A program made the translations under genes and the position numbers. DNA of 64,000 nt, from assembly GCF_014384785.1 (NCBI RefSeq), contig NZ_JACRSU010000001.1, forward strand, positions 124,001-188,000, written 5' to 3'. The notes under the pieces are model-generated. The model was not told where the DNA came from. It saw only the letters and a list, made by a program, of their open reading frames with translations, and ran no database searches. This DNA comes from Congzhengia minquanensis (GTDB lineage: Bacteria > Bacillota > Clostridia > UBA1381 > UBA9506). This document shows positions 15,721 to 24,080 of the stretch, one piece after another (the stretch's first letter is position 1; the number at the start of each line of letters is the position of its first letter).

Positions 15721-16794
15721 TTAAATAATTTTTCCGTTCTCAATGTGAATGAGTTTCGCGTTTGCGCTTTCAGGCAGGTCTTCCGCATCCGTACAGGTGA
15801 TGATGACCTGCTTGTTTTTTATTTTCCCTGAAAGGTAGCTTCTCCTTCCCGCGTCCAGCTCCGACATGATGTCGTCTAACAGCAAAACGGGATATTCCCC
15901 CGTGTCTTCAAAAATCATGTCCGCCTGAGCCAGCTTTAAGGCCAGCACTGCGCTTCGGTGCTGCCCCTGGGAGCCATAGGTTTTAATATCTTTTCCCCCT
16001 ATGTCAATATCTAAGTCATCCCTGTGAGGGCCGTAAAGAGTAAAGCCCATTTCAAGTTCCCGGTTCAGCGAGTGGTTTAATTTTTCTAAAAATTCTTCTT
16101 TTGACGAAAAGCCGGTTCTATAGGCAAGGCCAAATTCTTCTCCGGAAATTTCCAAATGAATTTCTTTGGCATAGGTCTTAAGGGTTTCTACAAACTTTTT
16201 GCGGTAAGTTACCACCGACATGCCGTAGTCTGACAGCTTTTCGTTCCAAACGCCTAAGGTTTCCTTCAGCGTTTCGTCGTTGGTATGACGAAGCTTTTTA
16301 ATCAAGTTGTTTCGCTGCTCTAAAACCTTGTTATACCGTCTTAAAAGGTGGTAATATTTCGGGCGCATCTGGCTTACGGCAATGTCTAAAAACCGTCTTC
16401 TTGCGTTGGGCGAACCTTTAGTTAAATTCAGCTCGTCCGGTGAAAACAAGACAACGGTGAAGCAGCCAATGAGCTCGCCCATTTTATTAATGGGAACGCC
16501 GTTAATTTTAATCTGTTTTTTCCGGTCTCTGCGCACTACGATTTCAATTTCATTTTCCCGCTGCGCGTCGTCAAAGCAAACGTCAATTTTCGTAAAGGCT
16601 TCATCAAAGCGAATTAGCTCCCTGTCCTGCTGTGTCCGAAAAGATTTTCCGATGGAAAACAGATAAACAGCCTCTAAAGCATTGGTTTTGCCCTGGGCAT
16701 TGTTTCCGTATATGATATTTGTGCCGGAGCAAAACGAAAACGATTCTTCCTTATAGTTGCGAAAACCGCTCAGCCTTAGTTCTTTTACATACAT
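15721..16794 (-). CDS. recF: DNA replication and repair protein RecF
   Basis: About 357 residues; an SMC-like ABC ATPase that helps load RecA on gapped DNA. Walker A GNNAQGKTN lies near residue 30; the signature region (TYGSQGQHRSAVLALKLAQ) and Walker B (PVLLLDDIMSELD) are in the C-terminal third. The ATG at 16792-16794 is used because MYVKELRLSGFRNY is the usual RecF N-terminus and GGAG lies about 10 bases upstream; an earlier in-frame ATG would overlap yaaA by 35 bases. Confidence 0.96.
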   Translation of the reverse strand: MYVKELRLSGFRNYKEESFSFCSGTNIIYGNNAQGKTNALEAVYLFSIGKSFRTQQDRELIRFDEAFTKIDVCFDDAQRENEIEIVVRRDRKKQIKINGVPINKMGELIGCFTVVLFSPDELNLTKGSPNARRRFLDIAVSQMRPKYYHLLRRYNKVLEQRNNLIKKLRHTNDETLKETLGVWNEKLSDYGMSVVTYRKKFVETLKTYAKEIHLEISGEEFGLAYRTGFSSKEEFLEKLNHSLNRELEMGFTLYGPHRDDLDIDIGGKDIKTYGSQGQHRSAVLALKLAQADMIFEDTGEYPVLLLDDIMSELDAGRRSYLSGKIKNKQVIITCTDAEDLPESANAKLIHIENGKII

Positions 16795-16798
16795 AAAA

Positions 16799-17020
16799 TC
16801 ATTTCTCCACACAAATTTCTTCGCTGCATTCATCTGGTATGTTCACGCATACCCGGTCTCCCGGATAGACCTTTTTGCCGCGCATTAGGCAAACCGTGCC
16901 GTTATAGGTTACAAACCCTTCCGCAATCAATTCCTTAGCAACGCTTCCGCTGTCTGCAACACCGGAAAATTTCAATAGAGAATCCAGCTTTATAAATTCC
17001 GTAGAAATTTCAATTTTCAT
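16799..17020 (-). CDS. yaaA: S4-domain RNA-binding protein YaaA/RlbA
   Basis: A 73-residue S4-fold protein (FIKLDSLLKFSGVADSGSVAKELIAEGFVTYNG) of the kind found between dnaN and recF in most Firmicutes; in Bacillus it is linked to ribosome assembly. Here it follows dnaA directly after three bases, with dnaN absent. Co-transcribed with dnaA and recF. Confidence 0.93.
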   Translation of the reverse strand: MKIEISTEFIKLDSLLKFSGVADSGSVAKELIAEGFVTYNGTVCLMRGKKVYPGDRVCVNIPDECSEEICVEK

Positions 17021-17023
17021 TTC

Positions 17024-18361
17024 TTACTCCCTGTTTTCAAGGTTTTTCACAAGCTCATCAATAATTTTTCTGGTGTCTTCGTTTTTTTCAATGCTTGCTT
17101 TTATGTTGTTAATGCCGTTTAAAATAGTAGCGTGGTTTCTCCCACCCAGCTCTTTTCCAATTTTCGGCAGGCTCAGGTTGGTAAACTCGCGGATTAAATA
17201 CATGGCAATGTGCCGGGCATAAGCAATTTCCTGGGTCCGCTTCGACGATAAGATTTCATCTGAGGTCACGTTAAAATAATTTGCGACCACCGATAAAATA
17301 TATTCCGTGTTGATGTGCGGGTCGTCAGAGTTGTTTAAAAATTCTTTAATTGCCTCGTCTGCCAGCTCCATGGTAATGGGCTTACCCATGAGAACGTTAT
17401 ATGCCATAAGGCGTTTTAACACGCCCTCTAAATTTCTGATGTTGGATTTTAAGTGCTCTGCTATGTAAAACATGATGTCGTCTGACACAGCAAAGTTTTC
17501 CTCGCTGGCCTTTTTCTTTAAAATGGCCACCCTGGTTTCCAAATCCGGCGGCTTAATGTCCACAATCAGGCCCCACTCGAACCGGTTGCGCATGCGCTCC
17601 TCCAGCTCTTTAATTTCCTTAGGCGGCCTGTCCGACGTGATGATAATTTGCTTGTTGGACTCGTGCAGCGCGTTAAAGGTGTGAAAAAATTCAACCTGCG
17701 TCTGGTCTTTATTGGAGATGAACTGAATATCGTCTATGATCAGCACGTCGCAGGTGCGGTATTTGTTGCGGAACTCAATGGTGCTGTTCTCGCTGATAAT
17801 GGTGCTGATAAACTCATTCATAAACTTTTCGCTTGTCACATACAAAATGTTATAATCCGGCCTGGTTTCTTTAATTTTGTTGCCGATGGCATGAACCAGA
17901 TGGGTTTTGCCAAGCCCAGGACCACCGTAAACAAACAGGGGGTTAAACGCGTCTGCCGGGCGTTCAGAAACAGCCTTTGCCGCAGCGTGGGCCAGTCGGT
18001 TAGACTCCCCCACCACAAACGAAGAAAACGTATATTTCGGATTTAAGGTAACGGCGTCGTCGCTTCTGGTGTTGTAAGATACATTATATTCTAAACACGC
18101 AGGAACCGGCTCGTTATAATCTACCAGTTCTAATCTCAGGTCGCTGTCGGAAACGGCGTTCACCGCTTCTTGAATATGGTCTAAATGCATGGATTTAATA
18201 ATTTCTAAATGCACCTCAGTGGGCATCTTAATATACAGCACGCCCTCGTGAATACCCAAGGGCTTTAACGGCTCAATCCAATGCTCATAAGACGTTTCGC
18301 TAACTGCTTCTTTCAATAGTTTCAGTGACGAATTCCAAATGGAAGATAATTGCGCTTTCAT
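17024..18361 (-). CDS. dnaA: Chromosomal replication initiator DnaA
   Basis: A 445-residue AAA+ initiator of chromosome replication. Domain I runs about residues 1-85, the linker 85-110, and the AAA+ domain carries Walker A GGPGLGKTH near 147 and Walker B VLIIDDIQF near 209. The C-terminal DNA-binding domain ends with the DnaA signature LPKIGKELGGRNHATILNGI. It is preceded at 22 bases by a zinc-ribbon gene rather than by an origin. No cluster of TTATCCACA-like boxes is visible upstream of the operon promoter at 19052-19080 or elsewhere near the gene, and dnaN does not follow. Confidence 0.97.
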   Translation of the reverse strand: MKAQLSSIWNSSLKLLKEAVSETSYEHWIEPLKPLGIHEGVLYIKMPTEVHLEIIKSMHLDHIQEAVNAVSDSDLRLELVDYNEPVPACLEYNVSYNTRSDDAVTLNPKYTFSSFVVGESNRLAHAAAKAVSERPADAFNPLFVYGGPGLGKTHLVHAIGNKIKETRPDYNILYVTSEKFMNEFISTIISENSTIEFRNKYRTCDVLIIDDIQFISNKDQTQVEFFHTFNALHESNKQIIITSDRPPKEIKELEERMRNRFEWGLIVDIKPPDLETRVAILKKKASEENFAVSDDIMFYIAEHLKSNIRNLEGVLKRLMAYNVLMGKPITMELADEAIKEFLNNSDDPHINTEYILSVVANYFNVTSDEILSSKRTQEIAYARHIAMYLIREFTNLSLPKIGKELGGRNHATILNGINNIKASIEKNEDTRKIIDELVKNLENRE

Positions 18362-18383
18362 ATTTTTCCGCTACCTCTTTCAA

Positions 18384-19016
18384 CTAATTTTTATCTTTTG
18401 CCGATTCCGGGCTTTTCTGAATTTCAATTTCTGAAATATCTGAAAAGTTGCCGTTCCTGATTTCATCTGCCGTAAACGACACCGTAGCGCCGCACATGCA
18501 GCACTCTAACACCAGCTCGTCTTCTAACACATCGACGTCAATCATGGCGGAACCACACGCGCACGTCAGGTTCCCGTCGTCAGAAAGCTCCTGAATTTTA
18601 TCAAGAGCCTTCAGCATGGTAATGCCGTTTTTCCCTGTGTGCTCCAAGCCGCAGGCAGCCACCATTTCTTCTATATATGTATCGTTTTCCTTCACCGCGT
18701 CCATAACCGCTTCTTTTTTCCCAATATAGGCCAAACCGATTAAAATGTCCGGGCAGGAAAAATCAATGCAGCTCTGCCGCATGAAATCGATCAACGGAAC
18801 GTCGAACTCGTGCTCCTCGTCGCACACCAGACAGCGGAGTGAAACCGAATACAGCGTTTTTGTTTTCGGAAATATTTTAAGCTGCGACTTGCCGCAGTCG
18901 CATTTCACAGAAATACCCCGTTCGCCCGAAAGCTCAAACAGGGAAAACTCTCCGAATGTCATATCCCCGCAGCCGGGGCACATATATGCCACAGTTCTGT
19001 TAAAATCTACAACCAT
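18384..19016 (-). CDS. Zinc-ribbon protein of unknown function upstream of dnaA
   Basis: A 210-residue cytosolic protein, family not recognised. It carries several Cys-x-x-Cys or Cys-x-Cys pairs: CPGC (13-16), CDCG near 39, CLVC near 62, then CACG near 152 and CCMC near 171. They suggest two zinc ribbons flanking a helical middle of about 80 residues; the C-terminus is acidic. It is the first gene of the dnaA cluster, transcribed from a near-consensus promoter, so dnaA, yaaA and recF probably depend on the same transcript. Function unknown; nucleic-acid binding is a guess from the zinc pairs. Confidence 0.8.
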   Translation of the reverse strand: MVVDFNRTVAYMCPGCGDMTFGEFSLFELSGERGISVKCDCGKSQLKIFPKTKTLYSVSLRCLVCDEEHEFDVPLIDFMRQSCIDFSCPDILIGLAYIGKKEAVMDAVKENDTYIEEMVAACGLEHTGKNGITMLKALDKIQELSDDGNLTCACGSAMIDVDVLEDELVLECCMCGATVSFTADEIRNGNFSDISEIEIQKSPESAKDKN

Positions 19017-19051
19017 TAAAATTCCTCACTTAAATTTAAAGACTATTTTTA

Positions 19052-19080
19052 ATCATACTACATAAACTGAAAAATGTCAA
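19052..19080 (-). promoter_or_regulatory. Promoter of the zinc ribbon-dnaA-yaaA-recF-remB cluster
   Basis: Minus-strand TTGACA (19075-19080), 17-base spacer, TATGAT (19052-19057), 36 bases upstream of the zinc-ribbon start codon. Confidence 0.8.
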
Positions 19081-19100
19081 ATGGTTAATTGTATTCAAAT

Positions 19101-19131
19101 AAAAAAATCCTTCTGCTAAAAGGCAGAAGGA
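19101..19131 (-). terminator. Terminator of the HAD phosphatase gene
   Basis: Stem TCCTTCTGC/GCAGAAGGA (19108-19131) followed on the minus strand by seven T. Confidence 0.85.
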
Positions 19132-19141
19132 CTTTATTTTA

Positions 19142-19933
19142 CTACACCACCTTAACGGTGCTGTTTGTCAGGACGTCGCCTACGCTCTGAAAGACATAGG
19201 TGGGACGGAATGCAAACTTTTGCACGTCGCTTTCCTTTGTAATTCCCGAAAGTACCAGAGCCGTTTCAATTCCAGATTCAATACCGAAAATAATGTCCGT
19301 GTCCATTCTGTCGCCGATGAGAAGCGTTTCCGCTGGCTTCACGCCGAGAATATTGATAATTGCCTTCATCATCAACGGGTTTGGTTTTCCTAAATAATAT
19401 GCGTTTTTTCCCGTAGTAAGCTCAATGGGTGACAGCAGCGCACGGCAACCGGGAATCAGACCGTTTTCCGAAGGAAGCGTTAAGTCCGGATTGGTTCCTA
19501 AAAGCTTTGCGCCGTGTAAAACCAACTGTATTGCTCTTTCAATTTTGCCGTAGTCGTAGTTACTGGTTTCACCAAGAACCACATAGTCGGGATTGACGTC
19601 ATTAATTGCAATACCCGCGTCACAAAGTGCATCTGTCAATCCGTTTCCACCGATGGCATATGCTGTGGCACTGGGGTTCTGGCTTTTGATAAAGTCGGCG
19701 GTCACCAAGCCGCTGGTGTAAAAATGCTCCTCGCCAACCGCAAGCCCCATTCCTGCAAGCTTTTGAGAAAGCTCCTTGGGCGAGCGTTCACTGCAGTTGG
19801 TGAGAAACAAAAAACGTTTCCCGCTGTCATTCAGCCATGTAACAAACTCTTTTACGCCGGGAAGGAGTTTATTTCCATGGTAAATAACACCGTCCATATC
19901 ACAGATAAATCCGTTTTTTTTATCAATCGACAA
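19142..19933 (-). CDS. HAD-IIA (NagD/AraL-like) sugar phosphatase
   Basis: About 263 residues of the HAD superfamily, subfamily IIA. Motif I is CDMDGVIYHG at the N-terminus, motif II LFLTNCSERS, the C2-type cap lies in the middle, and motifs III/IV are in GKPNPLMM and LLIGDRMDTDI. Members dephosphorylate nucleotides, sugar phosphates or glycolytic by-products; the substrate here is unknown. The start is taken as TTG at 19931-19933, nine bases after AAAGGGG; an ATG 14 codons upstream has no ribosome site and adds an atypical tail. A paralogue lies at 24081-24905. Confidence 0.9.
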   Translation of the reverse strand: MSIDKKNGFICDMDGVIYHGNKLLPGVKEFVTWLNDSGKRFLFLTNCSERSPKELSQKLAGMGLAVGEEHFYTSGLVTADFIKSQNPSATAYAIGGNGLTDALCDAGIAINDVNPDYVVLGETSNYDYGKIERAIQLVLHGAKLLGTNPDLTLPSENGLIPGCRALLSPIELTTGKNAYYLGKPNPLMMKAIINILGVKPAETLLIGDRMDTDIIFGIESGIETALVLSGITKESDVQKFAFRPTYVFQSVGDVLTNSTVKVV

Positions 19934-20013
19934 AAATGTCAGCCCCTTTTCGTTATGTTGGAAGTAGTATATCACATCCGACGTAAAAATAAAATGGGCT
20001 GATTGAATAAAAA

Positions 20014-20280
20014 TTAGTGTGATAATGTGGATTTAATTATCTCATATTTATGTTTTGTTGCCTGGCCTCCTCTTATGTGCCTGTCTGCTTTATTTTCGGA
20101 TAGGATCAGCTGAACTGATTTTGCCAACGGCTGGTTAATTTCCCAAAGGCGCTCGGCCACGTCCTTGTGTACGCTTGATTTTGAAATGCCGAATACCTTT
20201 GCCGCTTCTCTGACTGTAGCCTTGTTTTCAACAATATAATTTGCAAGAGTCACTGCTCTTTCTTCAATATAGGCTTTCAT
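20014..20280 (-). CDS. spoIIID: Sporulation transcription factor SpoIIID
   Basis: An 88-residue mother-cell DNA-binding regulator. The N-terminus YIEERAVTLANYIVENKATV and the helix-turn-helix REAAKVFGISKSSVHKDVAERL are diagnostic, with a basic C-terminal arm. It shapes the sigma-E and sigma-K regulons during sporulation. GGGGTGG precedes the ATG. Monocistronic. Confidence 0.96.
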   Translation of the reverse strand: MKAYIEERAVTLANYIVENKATVREAAKVFGISKSSVHKDVAERLWEINQPLAKSVQLILSENKADRHIRGGQATKHKYEIIKSTLSH

Positions 20281-20308
20281 GCTTCCACCCCAAAATTTCT
20301 ATTGGTAA

Positions 20309-20337
20309 AATATATGTGCTCTGCTTTCCACATATGC
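20309..20337 (-). promoter_or_regulatory. Candidate sigma-E promoter of spoIIID
   Basis: Minus-strand GCATATG (20331-20337), 14-base spacer, CATATATT (20309-20316), compared with the Bacillus sigma-E pattern TCATATT-14-CATACAAT. Matches are five of seven and six of eight. spoIIID is a sigma-E gene in Bacillus. Confidence 0.45.
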
Positions 20338-20363
20338 TAAAATTTCTTTTTTTCATTTTCTGC

Positions 20364-20391
20364 TTGACACTGGCAGAATTTGTGGTAAAAT
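20364..20391 (+). promoter_or_regulatory. Promoter of the glycerol-3-phosphate operon
   Basis: TTGACA (20364-20369), 16-base spacer, TAAAAT (20386-20391). Confidence 0.7.
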
Positions 20392-20413
20392 TAAAATAGT
20401 GCAGAGATGATGA

Positions 20414-20462
20414 GACGCACAAAACAAGGGCTTTGTCCCTTTGTTTTGTTGTGTCTTTTTTT
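20414..20462 (+). terminator. Leader terminator, probable GlpP-controlled attenuator
   Basis: An imperfect long hairpin (arm 20414-20430 against 20437-20455, GGG/CCC at the loop) followed by seven T, lying between the promoter and the first gene of the operon and ending 20 bases before its ATG. The operon encodes a GlpP antiterminator, and Bacillus glpD has such a leader terminator relieved by GlpP with glycerol-3-phosphate. Confidence 0.7.
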
Positions 20463-20482
20463 AATTTTAGGGAGGTTTTGTC

Positions 20483-21919
20483 ATGTATGACGTTATCGTT
20501 ATCGGCGCTGGGATAATCGGCGGCGCCGTGGCAAGGGAGCTTATGCGTTACCAGCTTTCTGTATGCATACTGGAAAAGGAGAACGACGTGGCCACTGGCG
20601 CAACAAAAGCCAACAGTGCCATCGTTCACGCAGGATTCGACGCGAAGGAAGGTTCCATGAAAGCCAAAATGAATGTGCGCGGGTCGCATCTAATGGAAAA
20701 GAACGCAAAAGAGCTTCATGTGAAATATAAAAACAATGGCTCTATGGTAATTGGTTTCAGCGAAAAAGATGAAGAAATGCTGCAAGAACTTTTTCAGCGG
20801 GGCGTTCAAAACGGCGTTCAGAACCTGCGCCTTTTAACAGGAAGCGAAGCAATTGCGTTAGAGCCAAACTTAAACAAAAACGTCACTTGCGCACTTTACG
20901 CTCCAACGGGGGCCATTGTGTGCCCCTATGAGCTGGCGGTTGCCTGCGTTGGAAACGCCATGGACAACGGTGCGCACCTGATACGAAATTTTGAAGTGAA
21001 AGCAATTAGCCGCCGTGACGGCTGCTTTATTGTTTCCGACGGCAAACAGCAGGCAGCGGCGCGTTATCTTGTAAATGCCGCCGGGCTTTTTGCAGACGAA
21101 ATTGCCAAGATGGCTAGGGACTGCTCTTTTCATATCCATCCGCGCAAGGGGGAATATCTTCTGCTGGACAAAACGGAAAAACCGCAGGTAAGTCACACTA
21201 TTTTTACGACCCCCACCAAGATGGGAAAAGGAATTTTGGTTTCCCCCACGGTGGACAACAATACCATTTTAGGTCCCACATCGGAGGATGCGCTTGATAA
21301 AACAGACACCGCTACCACTGCAAACGGGCTTTCAAGCGTTTTAAAGCGCGTGCCGGACATGGTAGACGGCGTTCAGACAAACACGGTTATTACCTCCTTT
21401 TGCGGACTGCGTGCAGTAGGCGACACCGGCGATTTCATTATAAATAATCCCATTCCCAATTTCATTAACGCCGCGGCCATTGAGTCGCCGGGGCTTTCCT
21501 CCGCCTTTGCCATCGCTGAGTATGTTGCAGGGCTGTTAAAGAAAGCGGGGCTTGCGCTTTATGAAAATTCTGGCTTTAACCCCAATCGGCCGTCATACCA
21601 CGAATTTCGTGAACTGACAATGGAAGAAAAGAACAAGGTAATTAAAAAGGACAGCGCCTATGGCAGAATTATCTGCCGCTGTGAGCAGGTCACGGAGGGC
21701 GAAATTTTAGAAGCCATTCGCAGAAACCCCGCCGCAGCCGATTTAGACGGTGTGAAACGAAGAACCAGAAGCGGCATGGGGCGGTGCCAGGGCGGATTTT
21801 GTTCCACCTTTATCACGGAACTTTTGGCCCGGGAACAGCACGTGGATTTTGGGGAGATTACCAAATGCGGCAAAGGATCCAAGCTGTCGCTTGGCAAAAC
21901 CAAGGAGGTAAGGCAATGA
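20483..21919 (+). CDS. GlpA-like FAD-dependent glycerol-3-phosphate dehydrogenase
   Basis: A 478-residue flavoprotein. The FAD-binding Rossmann motif VIVIGAGIIGGAVAREL is at the N-terminus, with a DAO-type oxidase domain to about residue 365. A BFD-like [2Fe-2S] domain ends the protein (ICRCEQVTEGEI near 397, GMGRCQGGFC near 432). This build is that of GlpA subunits and of the clostridial anaerobic glycerol-3-phosphate dehydrogenases. AGGGAGG precedes the ATG. The stop overlaps the next start as ATGA, so the three first genes form a translationally coupled complex. The substrate is inferred from the GlpP gene in the same operon. Confidence 0.88.
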   Translation: MYDVIVIGAGIIGGAVARELMRYQLSVCILEKENDVATGATKANSAIVHAGFDAKEGSMKAKMNVRGSHLMEKNAKELHVKYKNNGSMVIGFSEKDEEMLQELFQRGVQNGVQNLRLLTGSEAIALEPNLNKNVTCALYAPTGAIVCPYELAVACVGNAMDNGAHLIRNFEVKAISRRDGCFIVSDGKQQAAARYLVNAAGLFADEIAKMARDCSFHIHPRKGEYLLLDKTEKPQVSHTIFTTPTKMGKGILVSPTVDNNTILGPTSEDALDKTDTATTANGLSSVLKRVPDMVDGVQTNTVITSFCGLRAVGDTGDFIINNPIPNFINAAAIESPGLSSAFAIAEYVAGLLKKAGLALYENSGFNPNRPSYHEFRELTMEEKNKVIKKDSAYGRIICRCEQVTEGEILEAIRRNPAAADLDGVKRRTRSGMGRCQGGFCSTFITELLAREQHVDFGEITKCGKGSKLSLGKTKEVRQ

Positions 21920-23166
21920 AGCATATCAGTCTTGTAATCATCGGCGGCGGTCCGGCGGGAATGAGCGCGGCTGTCGCTGCGAAACAAAACGGAATTGACA
22001 ATTTGTGTATTTTAGAGCGGGACGAGTCACTGGGCGGTATTTTAAATCAGTGCATTCACAACGGATTTGGCCTGCATAAGTTTAACGAAGAATTAACTGG
22101 CCCGGAATATGCGGCGCGGTATGAACAGCAGATTTTTGACCTGAAAATTCCCTATGTGCTAAAAACCACGGTGCTTGACGTAACGAGCGAGAAAGTAATT
22201 ACCGCCACAAACGAAACTGAAGGCATTTTTCAAATTCAGGCGGACGCCGTAATTTTGGCAATGGGCTGCAGGGAGCGGCCCCGCGGCGCGCTGAATATTG
22301 CCGGGACGCGGCCAGCAGGCATTTACAGTGCCGGAACGGCCCAGCGGTTTGTAAACATAAAAGGCTACATGCCCGGTAAAGAAATTGTTATTTTAGGCTC
22401 CGGCGACATCGGCCTTATTATGGCCCGCAGAATGACCTTAGAGGGCGCGCACGTGAAAGCGGTATGCGAGCTTCTTCCCTATTCCGGCGGGCTGACCCGA
22501 AACATTGTGCAGTGTTTAAACGATTTTGATATTCCCCTCTACTTAAGTCACACGGTGACGGAAATTCACGGGAAAGAGCGCGTAACAGGTGTTACCGTGA
22601 TGGAGGTGGATGCAAACAGAAAACCCATTCCCGGAACGGAGATGGAGCTGTCCTGCGACACGCTGTTGCTTTCTGTGGGACTAATCCCTGAAAACGAACT
22701 GACAAAACAGGCAGGAATTTTGTTAGACCGCACAACCAGCGGAGCTGTTGTTGGTCAGGACAGGCAGACGAATGTTCCCGGAATTTTTGCCTGCGGCAAT
22801 GTGCTGCACGTTCACGACCTGGTGGATTTTGTTTCGGAAGAGGCAGAAACCGCAGGTGTGAGCGCAGCGGCATTTATAAAAAAAACAGACGGATTTTCCC
22901 AGGCAGATATTTCCGTTATTCCTCAAGGTTTAGCACGCTACGTCGTGCCGCAAAAAATAACCCGCGCATGCGACGTTAAGCTTTATTTCCGCGTATCGGA
23001 CGTGTGCCGCGATGTAACAATTCAGATAAAAGACGGCGGCAGGGTGATTTTTAGCCGTAAAAAACAGAAGGTTGCGCCGGGTGAAATGGAAACAGTTACG
23101 CTGAAGCACGATCTCATTGAAAAAATATCCGGCAGAGAGTTGATTGTTGAGGTGATAAAACAATGA
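21916..23166 (+). CDS. Pyridine-nucleotide-type FAD oxidoreductase, GlpB-position subunit
   Basis: A 416-residue NAD(P)/FAD-dependent oxidoreductase. The FAD motif VIIGGGPAGMSAAVAA starts the protein, a second dinucleotide-binding site (IVILGSGDIGLIMARRM) lies near residue 160, and GIFACGNVLHVHDLVD marks the C-terminal FAD site. It would pass electrons from the GlpA-like flavoprotein to a nicotinamide or quinone-independent acceptor; which one is unknown. The start at 21916 overlaps the previous stop (ATGA); the frame extends further upstream but only into the previous gene. The next gene again overlaps by ATGA. Confidence 0.88.
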   Translation: MKHISLVIIGGGPAGMSAAVAAKQNGIDNLCILERDESLGGILNQCIHNGFGLHKFNEELTGPEYAARYEQQIFDLKIPYVLKTTVLDVTSEKVITATNETEGIFQIQADAVILAMGCRERPRGALNIAGTRPAGIYSAGTAQRFVNIKGYMPGKEIVILGSGDIGLIMARRMTLEGAHVKAVCELLPYSGGLTRNIVQCLNDFDIPLYLSHTVTEIHGKERVTGVTVMEVDANRKPIPGTEMELSCDTLLLSVGLIPENELTKQAGILLDRTTSGAVVGQDRQTNVPGIFACGNVLHVHDLVDFVSEEAETAGVSAAAFIKKTDGFSQADISVIPQGLARYVVPQKITRACDVKLYFRVSDVCRDVTIQIKDGGRVIFSRKKQKVAPGEMETVTLKHDLIEKISGRELIVEVIKQ

Positions 23167-23513
23167 CAAAAAATTTAGTTTGTGTAATCTGCCCCAGGGG
23201 ATGCGCCCTAAACGTCACCACGGAAAACGGCGTGGCTGTGTCGGTTCAGGGCAACGCCTGTAAAAGAGGTGAGCTTTACGGCAAAAACGAAGTGACAAAT
23301 CCCGTAAGAACACTTACAACCACCATAAAAACCGAAAACGGAGCGCTGCTGCCTGTGAAAACTGCTGCGCCCGTTCCCAAAGCAAAGCTGTTTGAATGTA
23401 TGGAAATTATCAATCAAACAACCGCGAAAACACCTGTTGAAATCGGCGACGTTTTGATATATAATATTGGAGGCAGCGGCGCAGATGTTGTTGCAACAAA
23501 ATCCATGAAATAA
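23163..23513 (+). CDS. DUF1667 small cysteine protein of the glycerol-3-phosphate operon
   Basis: A 116-residue DUF1667 protein with CVICPRGCALNV near residue 6 and GNACKRGELYG near 30, four Cys that could hold an iron-sulfur cluster or zinc. It regularly accompanies the two flavoprotein genes above in Firmicutes and Thermotogae and is thought to be a third subunit. No biochemical role is known to me. Starts inside the previous stop (ATGA). Confidence 0.88.
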   Translation: MTKNLVCVICPRGCALNVTTENGVAVSVQGNACKRGELYGKNEVTNPVRTLTTTIKTENGALLPVKTAAPVPKAKLFECMEIINQTTAKTPVEIGDVLIYNIGGSGADVVATKSMK

Positions 23514-23524
23514 GGTGTTTAATT

Positions 23525-24070
23525 TTGAATTTTGACGAATCATTGGTAATTGCCGCTGTGCGGACGGAAAAAGAATTTGCTGAAGCCTTAAAAAGCCCTG
23601 TGAAAACCATTTTTCTGCTCCATGCAGACATTTTAACCCTTAAAGAGCAAATTCTTCAGGCAAAAACAGTTAGAAAAGAAGTGTTTGTGCACATTGATAT
23701 GGCGGACGGCATTGGGAAAGACAAAAAAGGTGCAGCGTTTTCGGCTGCCCTTGGCGCGGCAGGCATTATTTCCACCAGGCCGGCGCTGATTAAAGCCGCG
23801 AAAGAAGCCGGTCTGCTCACCGTAATGCGCTTTTTTGTAATTGATTCCCGCTCTATTGGCACAGCCATAGAAAACATAAAAAGCTCCGCCCCCGACATGG
23901 TGGAGATGATGCCCGGAATTCTTCCGGAAATCATAAAAGAGTTTAACCGAAACATAGGCATTCCCATCATTGCCGGCGGGCTGATTAAGACGAAAAATGA
24001 AATTTACCAGGCACTTGGCGCGGGAGCAAAAGCCATTTCAACCGGCAAACAGGAGCTATGGAACAGTTAA
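23525..24070 (+). CDS. glpP: Glycerol-3-phosphate-responsive antiterminator GlpP
   Basis: A 181-residue TIM-barrel-like RNA-binding antiterminator. VFVHIDMADGIGKDKKG near residue 57, GIISTRPALIKAAKEAGL near 85, and PIIAGGLIKTKNEI followed by ALGAGAKAISTG near the C-terminus are family hallmarks. With glycerol-3-phosphate bound it prevents termination at leader terminators of glp genes. The start is TTG at 23525, preceded by AAGGTG; no ATG is available. Placed fourth in the operon whose leader carries a terminator, it would control its own expression. Confidence 0.93.
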   Translation: MNFDESLVIAAVRTEKEFAEALKSPVKTIFLLHADILTLKEQILQAKTVRKEVFVHIDMADGIGKDKKGAAFSAALGAAGIISTRPALIKAAKEAGLLTVMRFFVIDSRSIGTAIENIKSSAPDMVEMMPGILPEIIKEFNRNIGIPIIAGGLIKTKNEIYQALGAGAKAISTGKQELWNS

Positions 24071-24080
24071 GGAGAAACCC

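Noticed and set aside
17024..19140. Origin of replication beside dnaA
   Set aside because: No cluster of DnaA boxes is visible upstream or downstream of dnaA, and neither dnaN nor rpmH adjoins it.
20264..20689. Minus-strand frame of 141 codons across the glp leader
   Set aside because: It overlaps the promoter, leader terminator and start of the glp operon and the start of spoIIID.
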